64,000 bases of DNA from Gordonia humi (GCF_014197435.1 NZ_JACIFP010000001.1:62001-126000), one strand, 5' to 3'; positions 9,171 through 19,071 are shown, counted from the stretch's first letter. The notes: generated by a model from the sequence alone, not told the origin. Made by a program: numbers and translations.

Positions 9171-9576
9171 TCTTCTCCTGTCGTTCTGATGCCGCCTCGT
9201 GTACGCCGATCACCGGTCCTGGAACTGCGGTTCGCACCGCGCTCCGGAACGCCGTCGCCGCGTCCGTGCGGTGCCGCATGGGCGAGGTCGTGTCCGGGTA
9301 CGGTCCTGCGACGCGATGCTCGCGTGGGTTGGGCGCTGCGTCGCCACTGAATCTAAATCCTGTCGATTACGTTCGCAAGCCGTCTCGGGATCCGATCCGG
9401 CGGTCCGTCGCGGGATTTAATCTAAAGGTTGACGGCACTCGGATCGCATGGGTAGCCTCTGAACGGTTCGCGCCCCGGCATCCGGTGGATCGGAACGAGT
9501 CCCGCCGCTCCTGCGGTCACGGAATCCGCCGTGACCCGGTCTACTGAACACACCCGAACCGACCGGAGGACCCCCG
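9171..9576. promoter_or_regulatory. 406-bp divergent promoter region with ATCTAAA repeats
   Basis: No convincing gene lies here. The region separates the leftward beta-oxidation operon from the rightward EthD gene. Two AT-rich patches contain ATCTAAA at 9351-9357 and 9420-9426. The second is part of the palindrome TTTAATCTAAA (9416-9426). A similar TTAATCTATAA occurs near 11886 in front of the second hydratase. A TetR gene lies between these sites and could bind them; that is an inference. Confidence 0.4.
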
Positions 9577-9972
9577 TTGTCCGTACGTCTCACCTTCTGC
9601 CTGACCAGACTCCCCCATCTCTCGCGCACCGAGTTCCTCGACTACTGGTACGACGTGCACGCACCTCTGGTCCGCGAACGCGCCGAACTCCTCGGCATCA
9701 TCGGGTACGAGCAGTCGCACACCGTCGACGGCGATCCAGCGGCGCCGCTCGCCGCACACCGCGGAGCGCCCGGAGCGGTCTACGACGGGGTCGCCTCCCT
9801 CTGGTTCGAGTCTCTCGACGCGTTCCGATCCGGTGGACGGACTCGCGAGGAACGGGTCGCCGCGGCCGAGCTCGTCGAAGACGAGAAGAACTTCATCGAT
9901 CTGTCGAAGTCACCGCTGTGGATGACCCGTGACCGCATCGTCGTCGCGCGTGACGGCTTGTGCGACGAGTAG
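9577..9972 (+). CDS. EthD-domain (dimeric alpha-beta barrel) protein
   Basis: A 131-residue small protein with the EthD/ferredoxin-like fold signature: RLTFCLTRLPHLSRTEFLDYWYDVHAPLV at the N terminus and a mid segment VASLWFESLDAF. The start is a TTG, decided by GGAGGA at 9565-9570 with a six-base spacer. EthD proteins often accompany oxygenases or catabolic operons; EthD is needed for ether degradation in Rhodococcus ruber, but its chemistry is unclear. Here it is divergent from an acyl-CoA dehydrogenase operon and converges on a TetR gene. Confidence 0.75.
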   Translation: MSVRLTFCLTRLPHLSRTEFLDYWYDVHAPLVRERAELLGIIGYEQSHTVDGDPAAPLAAHRGAPGAVYDGVASLWFESLDAFRSGGRTREERVAAAELVEDEKNFIDLSKSPLWMTRDRIVVARDGLCDE

Positions 9973-10054
9973 ACATCGACAAGGACAGGCGCTCTCGGAA
10001 TCGAGAAGCACACGAGTGGCCGGGACGCCGTTCGACGCAGTGCACGGCCTTCGT

Positions 10055-10720
10055 TCAGGACGCCGCGACCGTGATCGCTCCGGCGACGACCGCGTCGGTG
10101 CCCGCATGCAGCAGACCCGTGATGAAGCTGCGGATCGTGACCTCGAAGAGCTGGTCCTCCGACCAGGAGTTCGCCGCGAGCGCCCGCATCAGCGCCGGAT
10201 GGCGGTCCGCGTCGGCATGAGGGAACACCGCGGTATCGCTCGCACTCGACGTCGCGCGTCGCAGGCTGGACAGCACCGTTGCGAACGAGATCTTCTCCAA
10301 CCCGTCGAGCAGGGCGACATGAAGCGCCGGGTCGATGTTCGACTCGGCCAGAATGTGCGCGCACCAATCATAATTTCCGGTGAGGACATCACGCGGAAGG
10401 AATTCCACAAGGACGATCGCAGCATTCGGATAGCGGCGAATGGCTTCACGATAATTGAAACTCAGCTCAACGAACCATTCCACCCAGTCGTCGTCTTGAG
10501 GCATCGGCGGCATCGGTGCCTCCCGCATGATCTTTCGAGCCACCTCCGTCATCAGCGCATTCCGGTCGGCGAAATAGTGGTACAGCGACGAGGTCTGGAC
10601 GCCAAGTGCCCGAGCGACTTTCGGCATCGAGAACTTGTCCATGCCGATTTCTTCGATCAATTCGATGCTCGTATCGATCACCGACTGATGATCCAACAGG
10701 GGCTTACTGGGCCGAGCCAT
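10055..10720 (-). CDS. TetR-family transcriptional regulator
   Basis: A 221-residue one-component repressor. The N-terminal helix-turn-helix is typical (SIELIEEIGMDKFSMPKVARALGVQTSSLYHYFADRNALMTEVA), and the rest is a variable ligand domain ending in a TetR C-terminal helix. ATG 10720 is chosen over 10735 because GGAGGG precedes it by seven bases. Neighbours are a hydratase gene upstream and an EthD gene converging downstream, so it probably responds to an acyl-CoA or related ligand. The ligand is unknown. Confidence 0.85.
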   Translation of the reverse strand: MARPSKPLLDHQSVIDTSIELIEEIGMDKFSMPKVARALGVQTSSLYHYFADRNALMTEVARKIMREAPMPPMPQDDDWVEWFVELSFNYREAIRRYPNAAIVLVEFLPRDVLTGNYDWCAHILAESNIDPALHVALLDGLEKISFATVLSSLRRATSSASDTAVFPHADADRHPALMRALAANSWSEDQLFEVTIRSFITGLLHAGTDAVVAGAITVAAS

Positions 10721-10751
10721 ATTCCAGCCCTCCACTTCTCGTCACAGACAG

Positions 10752-10781
10752 GTGTCGTTTCATGCTAACCGATCACGACAC
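10752..10781. promoter_or_regulatory. Inverted repeat upstream of tetR
   Basis: GTGTCGT (10752-10758) and ACGACAC (10775-10781) form an exact inverted repeat with a 16-base spacer, 32 to 61 bp upstream of the TetR start. It could be an autoregulatory operator or a weak hairpin ending the hydratase transcript. Confidence 0.35.
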
Positions 10782-10889
10782 GTTCAGATCGGCACGAATC
10801 CCGCCCCGTCGACACCGATAGACCACGCTGTGCGGCGTCGACGGCATCCCGACCGCCACGGCCGCGCGATCACCGCGCCGCAGCACCGG

Positions 10890-11753
10890 TCACCAGTCGA
10901 ATCGCCCTCGGTAGTCGTTGACCGAGTCGACGAATTCCGGCGGCCGCTTCTCCAAGAAGGCGGTCACTCCTTCACGGATGTCGGCCGACACGCCACGGTC
11001 GAAGAGGATGTCCGACTCGAGACGGTGCGACTCCTGCGGACCGTCGGCACCCAGCATCCGCCACATCAGCTGACGTGTCAGAGCCACCGCGACCGGCGAG
11101 GTCCCCTCGGTGAACTCGGCGGCGATCTCCACCGCACGGTCCACGACCGAGGCGTCCGCGTCGACGATCTCCGAGACGAGGCCGGCGCGGTGCGCGTCGG
11201 CCGCGGTGACCATCGCTCCGGCGAGCGTCCACCGCAGTGCTTGGGCGATCCCGACGACCCGCGGGAGGAACCAGTTCGAGCACGCCTCCGGCACCAGGCC
11301 CCGACGGGCGAACACGAAACCGAACTTGGCAGTCGCCGAGGCGATCCGAACGTCCGCGGGCAGGGTCATCGTCACGCCCACTCCGGCGCTCGGCCCGTTC
11401 ACGGCAGCGATGATCGGCTTCTCGGACGCATACATGCGCAGCGCCACCAGACCTCCGCCGTCCGGGGGCACCCCGTCGAATCCGTCCTCGGGTGCGAAGG
11501 CCTCGCCACCCTCCGCCAGATCGGCGCCCGCACAGAACGCACGCCCGGTTCCCGTCAGGATCACCGCACGGACGGCCTCGTCCGCATCGGTCACATCGAA
11601 CGCCGCGACGATCTCGTCCCGCATCGCGAAGGTCATCGCGTTGAGCTTGTCCGGCCGGTTCAACCAGATGATCGCAACGGCTCCGCGACGCTCGATCCAG
11701 AGGGTGTCGCCCTCATGGATCCTGGTTGCGGAGGTGCCTACTGCTTCGGTCAT
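10890..11753 (-). CDS. Enoyl-CoA hydratase/isomerase family protein
   Basis: A 287-residue crotonase-fold enzyme. The pattern WLNRPDKLNAMTFAMRDEI, the oxyanion-hole segment AFCAGADLAEGG and NGPSAGVGVTMTLPADVRIAS are present, followed by FVFARRGLVPEACSNWFLPR, a form common in actinobacterial hydratases. The C terminus KRPPEFVDSVNDYRGRF is longer than the crotonase core. ATG 11753 has GGAG six bases upstream; the in-frame codon further out has none. It is leftward, 169 bp upstream of the TetR gene, and may be regulated by it. Confidence 0.82.
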   Translation of the reverse strand: MTEAVGTSATRIHEGDTLWIERRGAVAIIWLNRPDKLNAMTFAMRDEIVAAFDVTDADEAVRAVILTGTGRAFCAGADLAEGGEAFAPEDGFDGVPPDGGGLVALRMYASEKPIIAAVNGPSAGVGVTMTLPADVRIASATAKFGFVFARRGLVPEACSNWFLPRVVGIAQALRWTLAGAMVTAADAHRAGLVSEIVDADASVVDRAVEIAAEFTEGTSPVAVALTRQLMWRMLGADGPQESHRLESDILFDRGVSADIREGVTAFLEKRPPEFVDSVNDYRGRFDW

Positions 11754-12094
11754 GCGGGGCTCCATCGAGATAGAAGGTGATGCCGCACCGGAAATCGGCG
11801 CGGCGGGGCGCAGCAAAGGACAGATGTCCGATCAGACGAGTTCCTCGCTGTGCGACGACACGTCGGCCGTCGCTCGGTTCCCCAATTAATCTATAATCAT
11901 TCAATTACTTGTCGCAACGCCGCTTCGAGATCCGCCGCCGTCGGGCCGGAGCGCCGACCTCACGCCTGTCTCCGGGGACGCCGTTCACTGGGATCGGTGG
12001 TGATGTGCCAACCCTCTGCCGGGTCGGCCGCACTCACGAGGCTGGTCTAGCCTGGTCTCGTACACGTACGTGGTCAACGGAGGGACGTGTCGAC
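11754..12094. promoter_or_regulatory. 341-bp divergent intergenic region
   Basis: I see no gene here. An AT-rich patch at about 11882-11905 contains TTAATCTATAATCATT, resembling the TTTAATCTAAA palindrome upstream of the EthD gene, and may be a promoter or TetR site for the leftward hydratase. A TAGCCT hexamer near 12049 could be a -10 element for the rightward phosphodiesterase. Confidence 0.35.
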
Positions 12095-12844
12095 ATGCTC
12101 GTCGTCGCGCAGATCAGTGACCTGCACTTTCGCGGGGACACCGAGCATCGCGGAAGGATCCTCGCGGTCCTCGACTACCTGCAGAACCGGTGCGGTGGCG
12201 CAGCGAACATCGACGCACTCCTCGTGACCGGCGACCTGACCGACGAGGGCACGGCCGAGCAGTACCGAGAGGCCGCCGACGCCCTCGTCACCGACATCCC
12301 GACCCTCACTCTGCTCGGCAATCATGACGACCGCGCGGCCTATCGGTCCGTCACCGCGCCCGACGACGCCGCCGATCCGTACGCGCCCGTCGACACGGCT
12401 CTGTTGCTCGACGATCTCCTCGTCCTCGGCCTGGACTCCTCGATTCCCGGACGCAACGACGGCGAACTGTCGGAGCAGACTCTCGCGTGGGCCGACGAGC
12501 AGATCGCCGCCGCGGGCGAACGCCCGGTGATCGTGTCGTTCCATCACCCGCCGGTGAAGGTCGGCATGCCGTTCATGGACTCGATCGCCCAGCTCGATCC
12601 GACCGCGTTCGACGCCTTCGTCCGACGACATCCGCGGATCATCGGCCTCGTGTGCGGCCACATCCATTCACCGTCCGCGACCGCGTTCGCCGAAGTCCCC
12701 CTGCTCACCGCACCGGGGGTGTCCTCGACGCTCAATCTGCCGTTCGAGGGCGACGACGTGCTCAACGAGTCCCAGCCCGCAGGCATGGCCTTTCACCTGA
12801 TCGACGGAGACCGGCTCGTCACGCACTTCCGTAGCGTGATCTGA
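12095..12844 (+). CDS. Metallophosphoesterase, class III cyclic-nucleotide phosphodiesterase type
   Basis: A 249-residue calcineurin-like phosphoesterase with the full metal-site set: ISDLHF (D-x-H) at about residue 7, TGDLTD, GNHDD, SFHHPP and CGHIHS. This order matches CpdA/Rv0805-type enzymes that hydrolyse 2',3'- or 3',5'-cyclic nucleotides in the cytoplasm. No signal peptide is seen. ATG 12095 has GGAGGG at 12079-12084. The gene ends 14 bp from the convergent helical-repeat gene. True substrate is uncertain, since family members can be promiscuous. Confidence 0.82.
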   Translation: MLVVAQISDLHFRGDTEHRGRILAVLDYLQNRCGGAANIDALLVTGDLTDEGTAEQYREAADALVTDIPTLTLLGNHDDRAAYRSVTAPDDAADPYAPVDTALLLDDLLVLGLDSSIPGRNDGELSEQTLAWADEQIAAAGERPVIVSFHHPPVKVGMPFMDSIAQLDPTAFDAFVRRHPRIIGLVCGHIHSPSATAFAEVPLLTAPGVSSTLNLPFEGDDVLNESQPAGMAFHLIDGDRLVTHFRSVI

Positions 12845-12858
12845 GACGGACCGACCCG

Positions 12859-15675
12859 CTACTCCAGTTCCTCCAACAACCCCAGCAGCGCCGGATGGTC
12901 CGGCGCGTGCCGGAGCCCTTCGACGAGCAGTTCGCGCGCCTGCGCGGGCTGCTCTCGTTCGAGCGCCTGCATCGCGCTCAGATGCAGCACGGGGATCAGC
13001 AGACCGATCCAGTTCGCGGCACGCGCGCGGCCTGCGACGTCGCGCAGCAGTCGTTCGGCGCGCTCGGGGTCGCGCGCGCGGACGATGTCGGCGCGCGCGA
13101 AGTCGAGACGGGCCCGCTCGAAGTCGACCGGGGCCGCCGTCGCCAACTCCTCGTACGAGTGATCGGCGCGTGCGAGATAGCCGAGCGCCCGATCGTGGTC
13201 GCCGGCGAAATGCGCGGTGAGCGCCGCCGTGCGCAGAGTGTCGGCCGCTTCGAAACCGTCACCGGCCTCGGCGAACGCCGCCACCGCCGCGTCCAGATCG
13301 TCGAGGGCCTCGCCGAACCGTTGCAGTTCCGCCGAGTCGACCGCCCGCGCCCGGTGCAGTTGCCCCATCACCCCGATCGGCGCCTGACCGGCGTATGCGT
13401 CGATGACCTGGGTGAACGAGGCGACCGCCTCGTCCGAGCGTCCCGCGGCCGAGTACGCGCGCGCCAGGATCTGAGTGCCGTGCAACTGCGCACCGAGGTC
13501 CCCGCGCGCGGCCATCGCATCGACGGCCTGCCGCACCGTCTCGACCACCGACAGCGGATCCTCCTCGCGCATCAGCATGACGTGTGCGAGATCGAATCGC
13601 GTCGAGTCGGCAGCGTACTCGTCGCCCTCCACCGTCCACACCGAGACGGCCCGCTCGGCGTCGTCGCGCGCAGCGTCGAGGTCGCCGACGTCGATCAGCA
13701 GCGACATGCGTGCGTTGAGCACCTGACCGAGTTGAGCGAACCGTGCGTTCGACTCCGCCTCGCCCATCAGGACCAGCGCCGCCGACAGGTCGGTGTGACT
13801 CTGGGCGAGTGCCGCGCCCTGCAGCGCGTCGACGAGACCGCCGCTCAGAGCCATCGCCTGATCCGGGTGGGAGGCGAGCGCCACCGCGCGTCGCGCGGCG
13901 ACGAGCGCCGCGTCGATGTCCGCCGACGGGTCCGCCTCGTCGAGTTCCACCAGCAGGTCCGCTCGCAGATGATGCAGTACCGCTCGCTGGGCCGCGCATT
14001 CGGCCTCCACCGAGCCGATCGCGGTGGCCAGCGTCTCCGGGTCGGAGATGAACGCGATGTCCCCGCGGTCCACTCGATCGAGGACGGCGAGACCGGCGTC
14101 CACCGCGGCGACGGCGAGCTCGGTGTCGAACGGCGCCATCGACATCGCGCGCAGCCGCGCGAAGTTGGTCTGTGCTCCCGCACTCCAGGCGGGGTCGGCG
14201 TCTCGCCATTCGAGCAACGTCTCGGCGGGCGCGTCACCGCCGTGCACGGCCAACAGCGCCGCCAGCAGCTCCGACTGCGCCGACCACGACGGGTAGTCCT
14301 CCCGGGTGTCCTGTGCGACGGCCCGCAGGTCGGCGATCGCCTCCTGCGGATCCTGTCGTCGACGATCCCACGCGAGGATGTGGCGGGCCCGGGTCGCCTC
14401 CCGGCCGTCCAGTTCGCCGATCCGCTCGCGCAACAGGTCGGCGCACTGCGCCGACCGTCGGGGCGACACTCCGCCGAACGAGGTGAGCCCGCTGATCAGT
14501 TCCTCCGCGGTCCGCTCCGACACGGACTTCACTCGGCCGCCCGCATTGCGCTGCGACCCCGTCGTCCGCAACGCGAGGATCTCCTCGAACGCCGTGGACA
14601 CCGTCGCCGACGCATTGCGGACGTCGAAGCGAGTCGCCGTCAGCCGGACCCGATCGGCCAGTCCGTCGGCGAACTCGGCGGCCGACACCAAGGCGGGCGC
14701 ACCGTCGTCGCCGCGCCGGACGACCACCGTGTCCGGGTCGGCCGCGGCCGCCGATGCGAGCGTGGCCGACAACGCCGCCGCCAGATGTGCTTCGGCGTAC
14801 GGGTGCGGGCATTCGTCGACCGCGTCGATGTACTTCACCGCCATCGGCAGCGCGTGATCGAGCGCGTCGACGCGCAGCAGTGCGGCCAACGCATCGGCGA
14901 CGTGGTGATAGATCCGCACCGGACCGTAGGTCTCGACCAGCGAGGCGGCCGCCCGGATCACCTCGTCGCGACGCCCCTGTCGGCTCCACGCCTCGACGAC
15001 CGCACCATAGGTCTCGGCCGGAAAGAATCCGCAGCGCTCGCTCGGGTCGCCGTCGAGGTCGGGCGTCGACAACGCCGTCGCCCGATCGAACGCTCCCGCC
15101 GCCGCGTACACACCGGCGAGCGTCGCGCGCGTCCCCGGTCCGCAGGTGCCCGCGGGCGGGGAGAAATCGGTGCACGCGTCGAGGATCGCGACCGCACCGG
15201 CCCGGTCGCCACGGTGAACGGCGACGGCGCCGCGCACCGACGCCTCGACGGCGGGCGCGTAGTAGACGGTGCCGCGCACCCGCCGCGCCCAGTCGTCGAC
15301 GAGTGACTCGATCTGGTCGAGGGACAGTTCCGGCACCCCGACCAGCGAGCCCAGGAGGTCGACCATCGTCGTCTCGAACTGCTCGACCTGCCAGTCCTGC
15401 AAGTCCAATTCGGCGCCGTGCTCGGCGCGGGCGCGTAACAGCCAGACGATCAGCGTCAGCACATCGGTGGTCCGCGCGGACCAGAGCGCCGCATACGATC
15501 CTTCGAGGCGGGTGAGGAATCGCAGATCCAAGTCGTCGAGTTCGTCGGCGCGGGCGATCAGCGAGGGGAACTGCGAGAAGTCCTCGTGCCCGAACCGCGG
15601 ATCGCCGTGCCGGGCCATCCACAGGTCGTCGAGCAGTTCGGAGACGGCCTGGTCCATCGGCTCGGCACTGGTCAT
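12859..15675 (-). CDS. Large helical-repeat (TPR-like) protein paired with HSP90-like ATPase
   Basis: A 938-residue soluble protein with no recognisable catalytic motif and no signal peptide or membrane segment. Most of it is built of alanine-rich helix pairs typical of tetratricopeptide repeats, for example AGVYAAAGAFDRATAL, ARAYSAAGRSDEAVASFTQ and RFGEALDDLDAAVAAFAEAGD. The last part (REQPAQARELLVEGLRHAPDHPALLGLLEELE) is a clear TPR pair. Its start overlaps the stop of the HSP90-like gene by four bases (ATGA), so the two should be made together. By analogy with eukaryotic TPR co-chaperones it may be a partner or scaffold for that ATPase; this is an inference. The exact repeat number needs a profile search. 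Confidence 0.75.
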   Translation of the reverse strand: MTSAEPMDQAVSELLDDLWMARHGDPRFGHEDFSQFPSLIARADELDDLDLRFLTRLEGSYAALWSARTTDVLTLIVWLLRARAEHGAELDLQDWQVEQFETTMVDLLGSLVGVPELSLDQIESLVDDWARRVRGTVYYAPAVEASVRGAVAVHRGDRAGAVAILDACTDFSPPAGTCGPGTRATLAGVYAAAGAFDRATALSTPDLDGDPSERCGFFPAETYGAVVEAWSRQGRRDEVIRAAASLVETYGPVRIYHHVADALAALLRVDALDHALPMAVKYIDAVDECPHPYAEAHLAAALSATLASAAAADPDTVVVRRGDDGAPALVSAAEFADGLADRVRLTATRFDVRNASATVSTAFEEILALRTTGSQRNAGGRVKSVSERTAEELISGLTSFGGVSPRRSAQCADLLRERIGELDGREATRARHILAWDRRRQDPQEAIADLRAVAQDTREDYPSWSAQSELLAALLAVHGGDAPAETLLEWRDADPAWSAGAQTNFARLRAMSMAPFDTELAVAAVDAGLAVLDRVDRGDIAFISDPETLATAIGSVEAECAAQRAVLHHLRADLLVELDEADPSADIDAALVAARRAVALASHPDQAMALSGGLVDALQGAALAQSHTDLSAALVLMGEAESNARFAQLGQVLNARMSLLIDVGDLDAARDDAERAVSVWTVEGDEYAADSTRFDLAHVMLMREEDPLSVVETVRQAVDAMAARGDLGAQLHGTQILARAYSAAGRSDEAVASFTQVIDAYAGQAPIGVMGQLHRARAVDSAELQRFGEALDDLDAAVAAFAEAGDGFEAADTLRTAALTAHFAGDHDRALGYLARADHSYEELATAAPVDFERARLDFARADIVRARDPERAERLLRDVAGRARAANWIGLLIPVLHLSAMQALEREQPAQARELLVEGLRHAPDHPALLGLLEELE

Positions 15676-17444
15676 TCCGGGGCTCCTTCGGCGTGGTCAC
15701 GGGTGGCGAGGTCGGCGAGCAGGGTGATCGCCGAATCGAGTTCCGAGGCGGCCGCGACCCGGACCGACCGGCGAGCGCGAAGCATCGCCTGGCTGTAGAC
15801 GGCCCGCACGAGGGCACCGGCGACCACGTCGTCACCCAACGACGGCAGTCGCCGGACCAGCGGATTCGCCGCGTTCAACACCAGGGACGGACGCGACGGC
15901 GCGCTCTGGCCGTCGTCGATCGCCGACAATGCGGCCAGCCAGGCGTCGGGCTCGCCCGCGGTCTGCGACAGCATCTCCGAGCGGTCTTGCGCGATCTGCG
16001 CGGCGTCGTCGGTGAGCAGCAGCGCGGACACCGACTCCGGCTCGAACACGCGCAGCGACACCTCGCAGTCGAACGGCGACACCGCGCGACGGGCCACCGC
16101 CGTCGCGCCGCTGAACTCCTCGCGGACCTCCGGTGACGGCATCGCCAGCGCCGACAGCAGGAACTGCTGTCCGATCGGCTCGCACCTCATCGTCGGATCG
16201 GCGGCGACGATCGCTCGGATGGCCGCCGTCTCGAAGGCGTGACCGGCGTTGACCAGCCCGATCCCGCGCCCGGCGAGGACGTCGGCGAGCACGCGGTAAT
16301 CGTCGATGTTGCCCGCGTAGCGGATCGTGTCGAACCGCGCCCGGAACGTCGCCAGCGGCATCGGGCCCACATTGGTCTCGAACAGGCAGTGCTTGTCGAC
16401 GAAGCCCAACAGCTCCGCTCGATGCGCGGCCAGCGCCTTCACTCCCTGCTCGTGGACGGCCAGGAACTTCTCGCGCAGCGCCGGGCGGGCGCCGAGCCCG
16501 GTGAGCCAGCCCTGGATCTGATCGCCCAACGACGCGGCGACCGCGTCGAACAGGTCGTCGTGGACGAGCCCTTCGCGCGACGCGGTCGGTTTGAGCCCGG
16601 TGGAATCGACCACGACGCGCACGAAGTACGCCCACTCCGGGACCAGGCCGGGAACGTCACCGATCAGCAGGCCCTTCACGTACGCGCGGTGGACGGCGCG
16701 GGCGACGAGGTCCCCGCCGGTCGGCTGCACGAACGCCACACCGCGCAGTCCGGCCTCCGGGACGTCGACGTCGAACATCTCGAGGGGTGTGAACCCGAAC
16801 TCGTCCTGGCAGAACGCGACCCGAGCCGCATCGCGCCCGCCGGAGGCCTCGCCGAACAGTCCCGGCCCGCCGTTGACCCGGTCGCCGTTCACCAGCACCG
16901 GAGTCGGATGCATCGCGGTGAAATCCGCTGCGAGGGAACGCACCCGGTCGGGGGCGAGCCACATGCGGGTGTCGCCGCGCGCGTGCACGGAGACCGTGGT
17001 GCCGACCTCACCGCGGTCGCCGTCGCTCATCTCGACGCGGCCGTCCGACGATCCGGTCCACACCACCGGCCGCGAACCGTCGGCGTGCGAGGACACCTCG
17101 ATGCGGTCGCCGACGAGGAAGCCGCTGAGCATGCCGACTCCGAACTGCCCGATCTGCGTGCTGGAACCGAACCCGAACTGGTCGCGCTTGGAGCTGGCGC
17201 CGATCGTGCCGAGCAGCCCGGCGATGGCGTCGGCGGACATTCCGGTCCCGCTGTCGGAGATCGCGAACCGCTCGCCGTCGGTGACGATCTCGACGGGCGC
17301 ATCCGATCGGCCCGCGACGGTCTGCGCGTCGATCGCGTTCTGCAGCAGTTCCCGTACGTAGACCCCGGGCCCGGTGTACAGATTGGTGCCGAGAACATCG
17401 ATCAAAGCGCGCAGATCGACGTCGAACATCGGGGCGTCATCCAT
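15672..17444 (-). CDS. HSP90-family (GHKL) ATPase
   Basis: A 590-residue HSP90-like protein, somewhat shorter than usual HtpG. GHKL ATP-site motifs are intact: RELLQNAIDA (about 31-40), DSGTGM (64-69) and IGQFGVGM (98-105). The middle domain has the conserved stretch VDSTGLKPTASREGLVHDD, equivalent to the HSP90 catalytic-loop region. It ends DHAEGAPE, with no MEEVD tail. It appears to belong to the bacterial HSP90-family group distinct from HtpG. It is translationally coupled to a large helical-repeat protein. No good ribosome site is seen at 17444; Met 6 is an alternative. Client proteins are unknown. Confidence 0.85.
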   Translation of the reverse strand: MDDAPMFDVDLRALIDVLGTNLYTGPGVYVRELLQNAIDAQTVAGRSDAPVEIVTDGERFAISDSGTGMSADAIAGLLGTIGASSKRDQFGFGSSTQIGQFGVGMLSGFLVGDRIEVSSHADGSRPVVWTGSSDGRVEMSDGDRGEVGTTVSVHARGDTRMWLAPDRVRSLAADFTAMHPTPVLVNGDRVNGGPGLFGEASGGRDAARVAFCQDEFGFTPLEMFDVDVPEAGLRGVAFVQPTGGDLVARAVHRAYVKGLLIGDVPGLVPEWAYFVRVVVDSTGLKPTASREGLVHDDLFDAVAASLGDQIQGWLTGLGARPALREKFLAVHEQGVKALAAHRAELLGFVDKHCLFETNVGPMPLATFRARFDTIRYAGNIDDYRVLADVLAGRGIGLVNAGHAFETAAIRAIVAADPTMRCEPIGQQFLLSALAMPSPEVREEFSGATAVARRAVSPFDCEVSLRVFEPESVSALLLTDDAAQIAQDRSEMLSQTAGEPDAWLAALSAIDDGQSAPSRPSLVLNAANPLVRRLPSLGDDVVAGALVRAVYSQAMLRARRSVRVAAASELDSAITLLADLATRDHAEGAPE

Positions 17445-17578
17445 GGATTCGATGGTACGGGCCGGGTGCGGCAGGCCTCATGCCCCCCGCTGTACCACGT
17501 CTCACCTCGGACGACCCGTTCATCTCCCGACGTAATTGGAGTGCGACGATGACCTAGGCGGATTCCGACGCACACGAA

Positions 17579-17614
17579 ACGGGCCGCGCACTCGAGGGAG
17601 AGTGCGCGGCCCGT
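17579..17614 (-). terminator. 15-bp perfect hairpin after pntB
   Basis: ACGGGCCGCGCACTC (17579-17593) and GAGTGCGCGGCCCGT (17600-17614) are exact complements around a six-base loop, 17 bp past the pntB stop. The rest of 17445-17631 must hold the HSP90 operon promoter, which I cannot place. Confidence 0.75.
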
Positions 17615-17631
17615 CTGGTGGGACGATCGAA

Positions 17632-19071
17632 CTACAGCGCGGAGATGATGTCCTCCACACGGTCTTTCGCGTCACCGAACAGCATCTGCGTGTTCTCACG
17701 GAAGAACAACGGATTCTGCACACCGGCGTAACCAGCGGCCATCGAACGCTTGAAGACAATCACATCCTTGGCGTTCCACACCTCCAACACCGGCATACCC
17801 GCGATCGGCGACCCCGGATCCTCCGCAGCAGCCGGATTCACCGTGTCGTTGGCACCGATGACCAACACCACATCCGTCTCACCGAAATCATCATTGATCT
17901 CTTCGAGTTCGAGCACGATGTCGTACGGCACCTTCGCCTCGGCCAACAACACGTTCATGTGCCCGGGCAGACGACCGGCGACCGGATGAATCCCGAACCG
18001 CACGTCCACACCCTTCGCACGCAACTTGGCCGTCATATCCGCCACCGGGTACTGCGCCTGCGCCACAGCCATGCCGTACCCCGGAGTGATCACGACCGAC
18101 TTCGCGTTCGCCAACAGTTCCGCGGCCGCATCGGCCTGAATCTCGCGGTGCTCACCGTAATCGGTGTCATCGGCCGGACCGGCCTCGATACCGAAACCAC
18201 CCGCGATGACCGAGATGAACGACCGGTTCATCGCCTTGCACATGATGTAACTCAGATACGCACCCGAGGAACCGACCAACGCACCGGTCACGATCAACAG
18301 GTCGTTGTTGAGCAGGAAGCCCGACGCCGCGGCCGCCCAACCCGAGTACGAGTTCAGCATCGAGATCACGACCGGCATGTCACCGCCGCCGATCGAGGCC
18401 ACCAGATGCAGACCCAGCAGCAACGCCACGACCGTGATCACCGCGAGCAGGATCATCGACGTCGTGTCGTCGTGCGTGTCCCGCGCGATGTAGAAACCGG
18501 TCAGGACGGCGAACACGACCAGCGCACCCACATTGATGAAGTTCTTGCCCGGCAACATCAACGGAGCGGACTTCATCTTCGCCGACAGCTTCAAGTTCGC
18601 GATGATCGAACCGGTGAACGTGACCGCACCGATGAAGATGCCGATCGCGACCTCGGCCTCGTGAATGTTCGTCAGCGACCGGATGTCACCGGGATCCACA
18701 CCGGTCGGGTCGAAGCCCTCGATGGCACCGTTCCACCCGATGAGCACCGCGGCCAGACCCACGAACGAGTGCAGCAACGCGATCAGCTCGGGCATCCCGG
18801 TCATCTCGACGATCTTCGCGCGCCACAGACCGATCAGGGCGCCGATCACGACCGCACCGATCAACAGACCGATCGAGATCCACTTACCGTCGACCCCGGA
18901 AAGATGATCGACGGCCAGCGCGATGGTCGCGGCGAGCGCCACGACCATGCCCACGATCCCGTACGTGAGACCGCTCTTAGCGGACTCGTGCTTGGACAGT
19001 CCCGCCAACGACAGGATGAACAGCAACGCGGCGATGACATACGCCGCGATGGCGATGGAGTTGATTCCCAT
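17632..19071 (-). CDS. pntB: NAD(P) transhydrogenase subunit beta
   Basis: A 479-residue subunit with about nine membrane segments in the first 280 residues and a C-terminal NADP(H)-binding domain III. Domain III carries [56 protein letters not shown] and [16 protein letters not shown], all hallmarks of PntB. With PntA it couples hydride transfer from NADH to NADP+ to proton flow across the cytoplasmic membrane, supplying NADPH. It begins six bases after pntA and is followed by a strong hairpin. Codon use is very C-rich, as expected for a well-expressed gene. Confidence 0.95.
   Translation of the reverse strand: MGINSIAIAAYVIAALLFILSLAGLSKHESAKSGLTYGIVGMVVALAATIALAVDHLSGVDGKWISIGLLIGAVVIGALIGLWRAKIVEMTGMPELIALLHSFVGLAAVLIGWNGAIEGFDPTGVDPGDIRSLTNIHEAEVAIGIFIGAVTFTGSIIANLKLSAKMKSAPLMLPGKNFINVGALVVFAVLTGFYIARDTHDDTTSMILLAVITVVALLLGLHLVASIGGGDMPVVISMLNSYSGWAAAASGFLLNNDLLIVTGALVGSSGAYLSYIMCKAMNRSFISVIAGGFGIEAGPADDTDYGEHREIQADAAAELLANAKSVVITPGYGMAVAQAQYPVADMTAKLRAKGVDVRFGIHPVAGRLPGHMNVLLAEAKVPYDIVLELEEINDDFGETDVVLVIGANDTVNPAAAEDPGSPIAGMPVLEVWNAKDVIVFKRSMAAGYAGVQNPLFFRENTQMLFGDAKDRVEDIISAL

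Noticed and set aside
9991..10009. Hairpin between the convergent EthD and TetR genes
   Set aside because: Only five paired bases with a bulge; too weak to list as a terminator.
12895..15306. An 803-codon plus-strand frame opposite the helical-repeat gene
   Set aside because: Arg-rich antisense shadow of a gene that has coupled translation with its HSP90-like neighbour.
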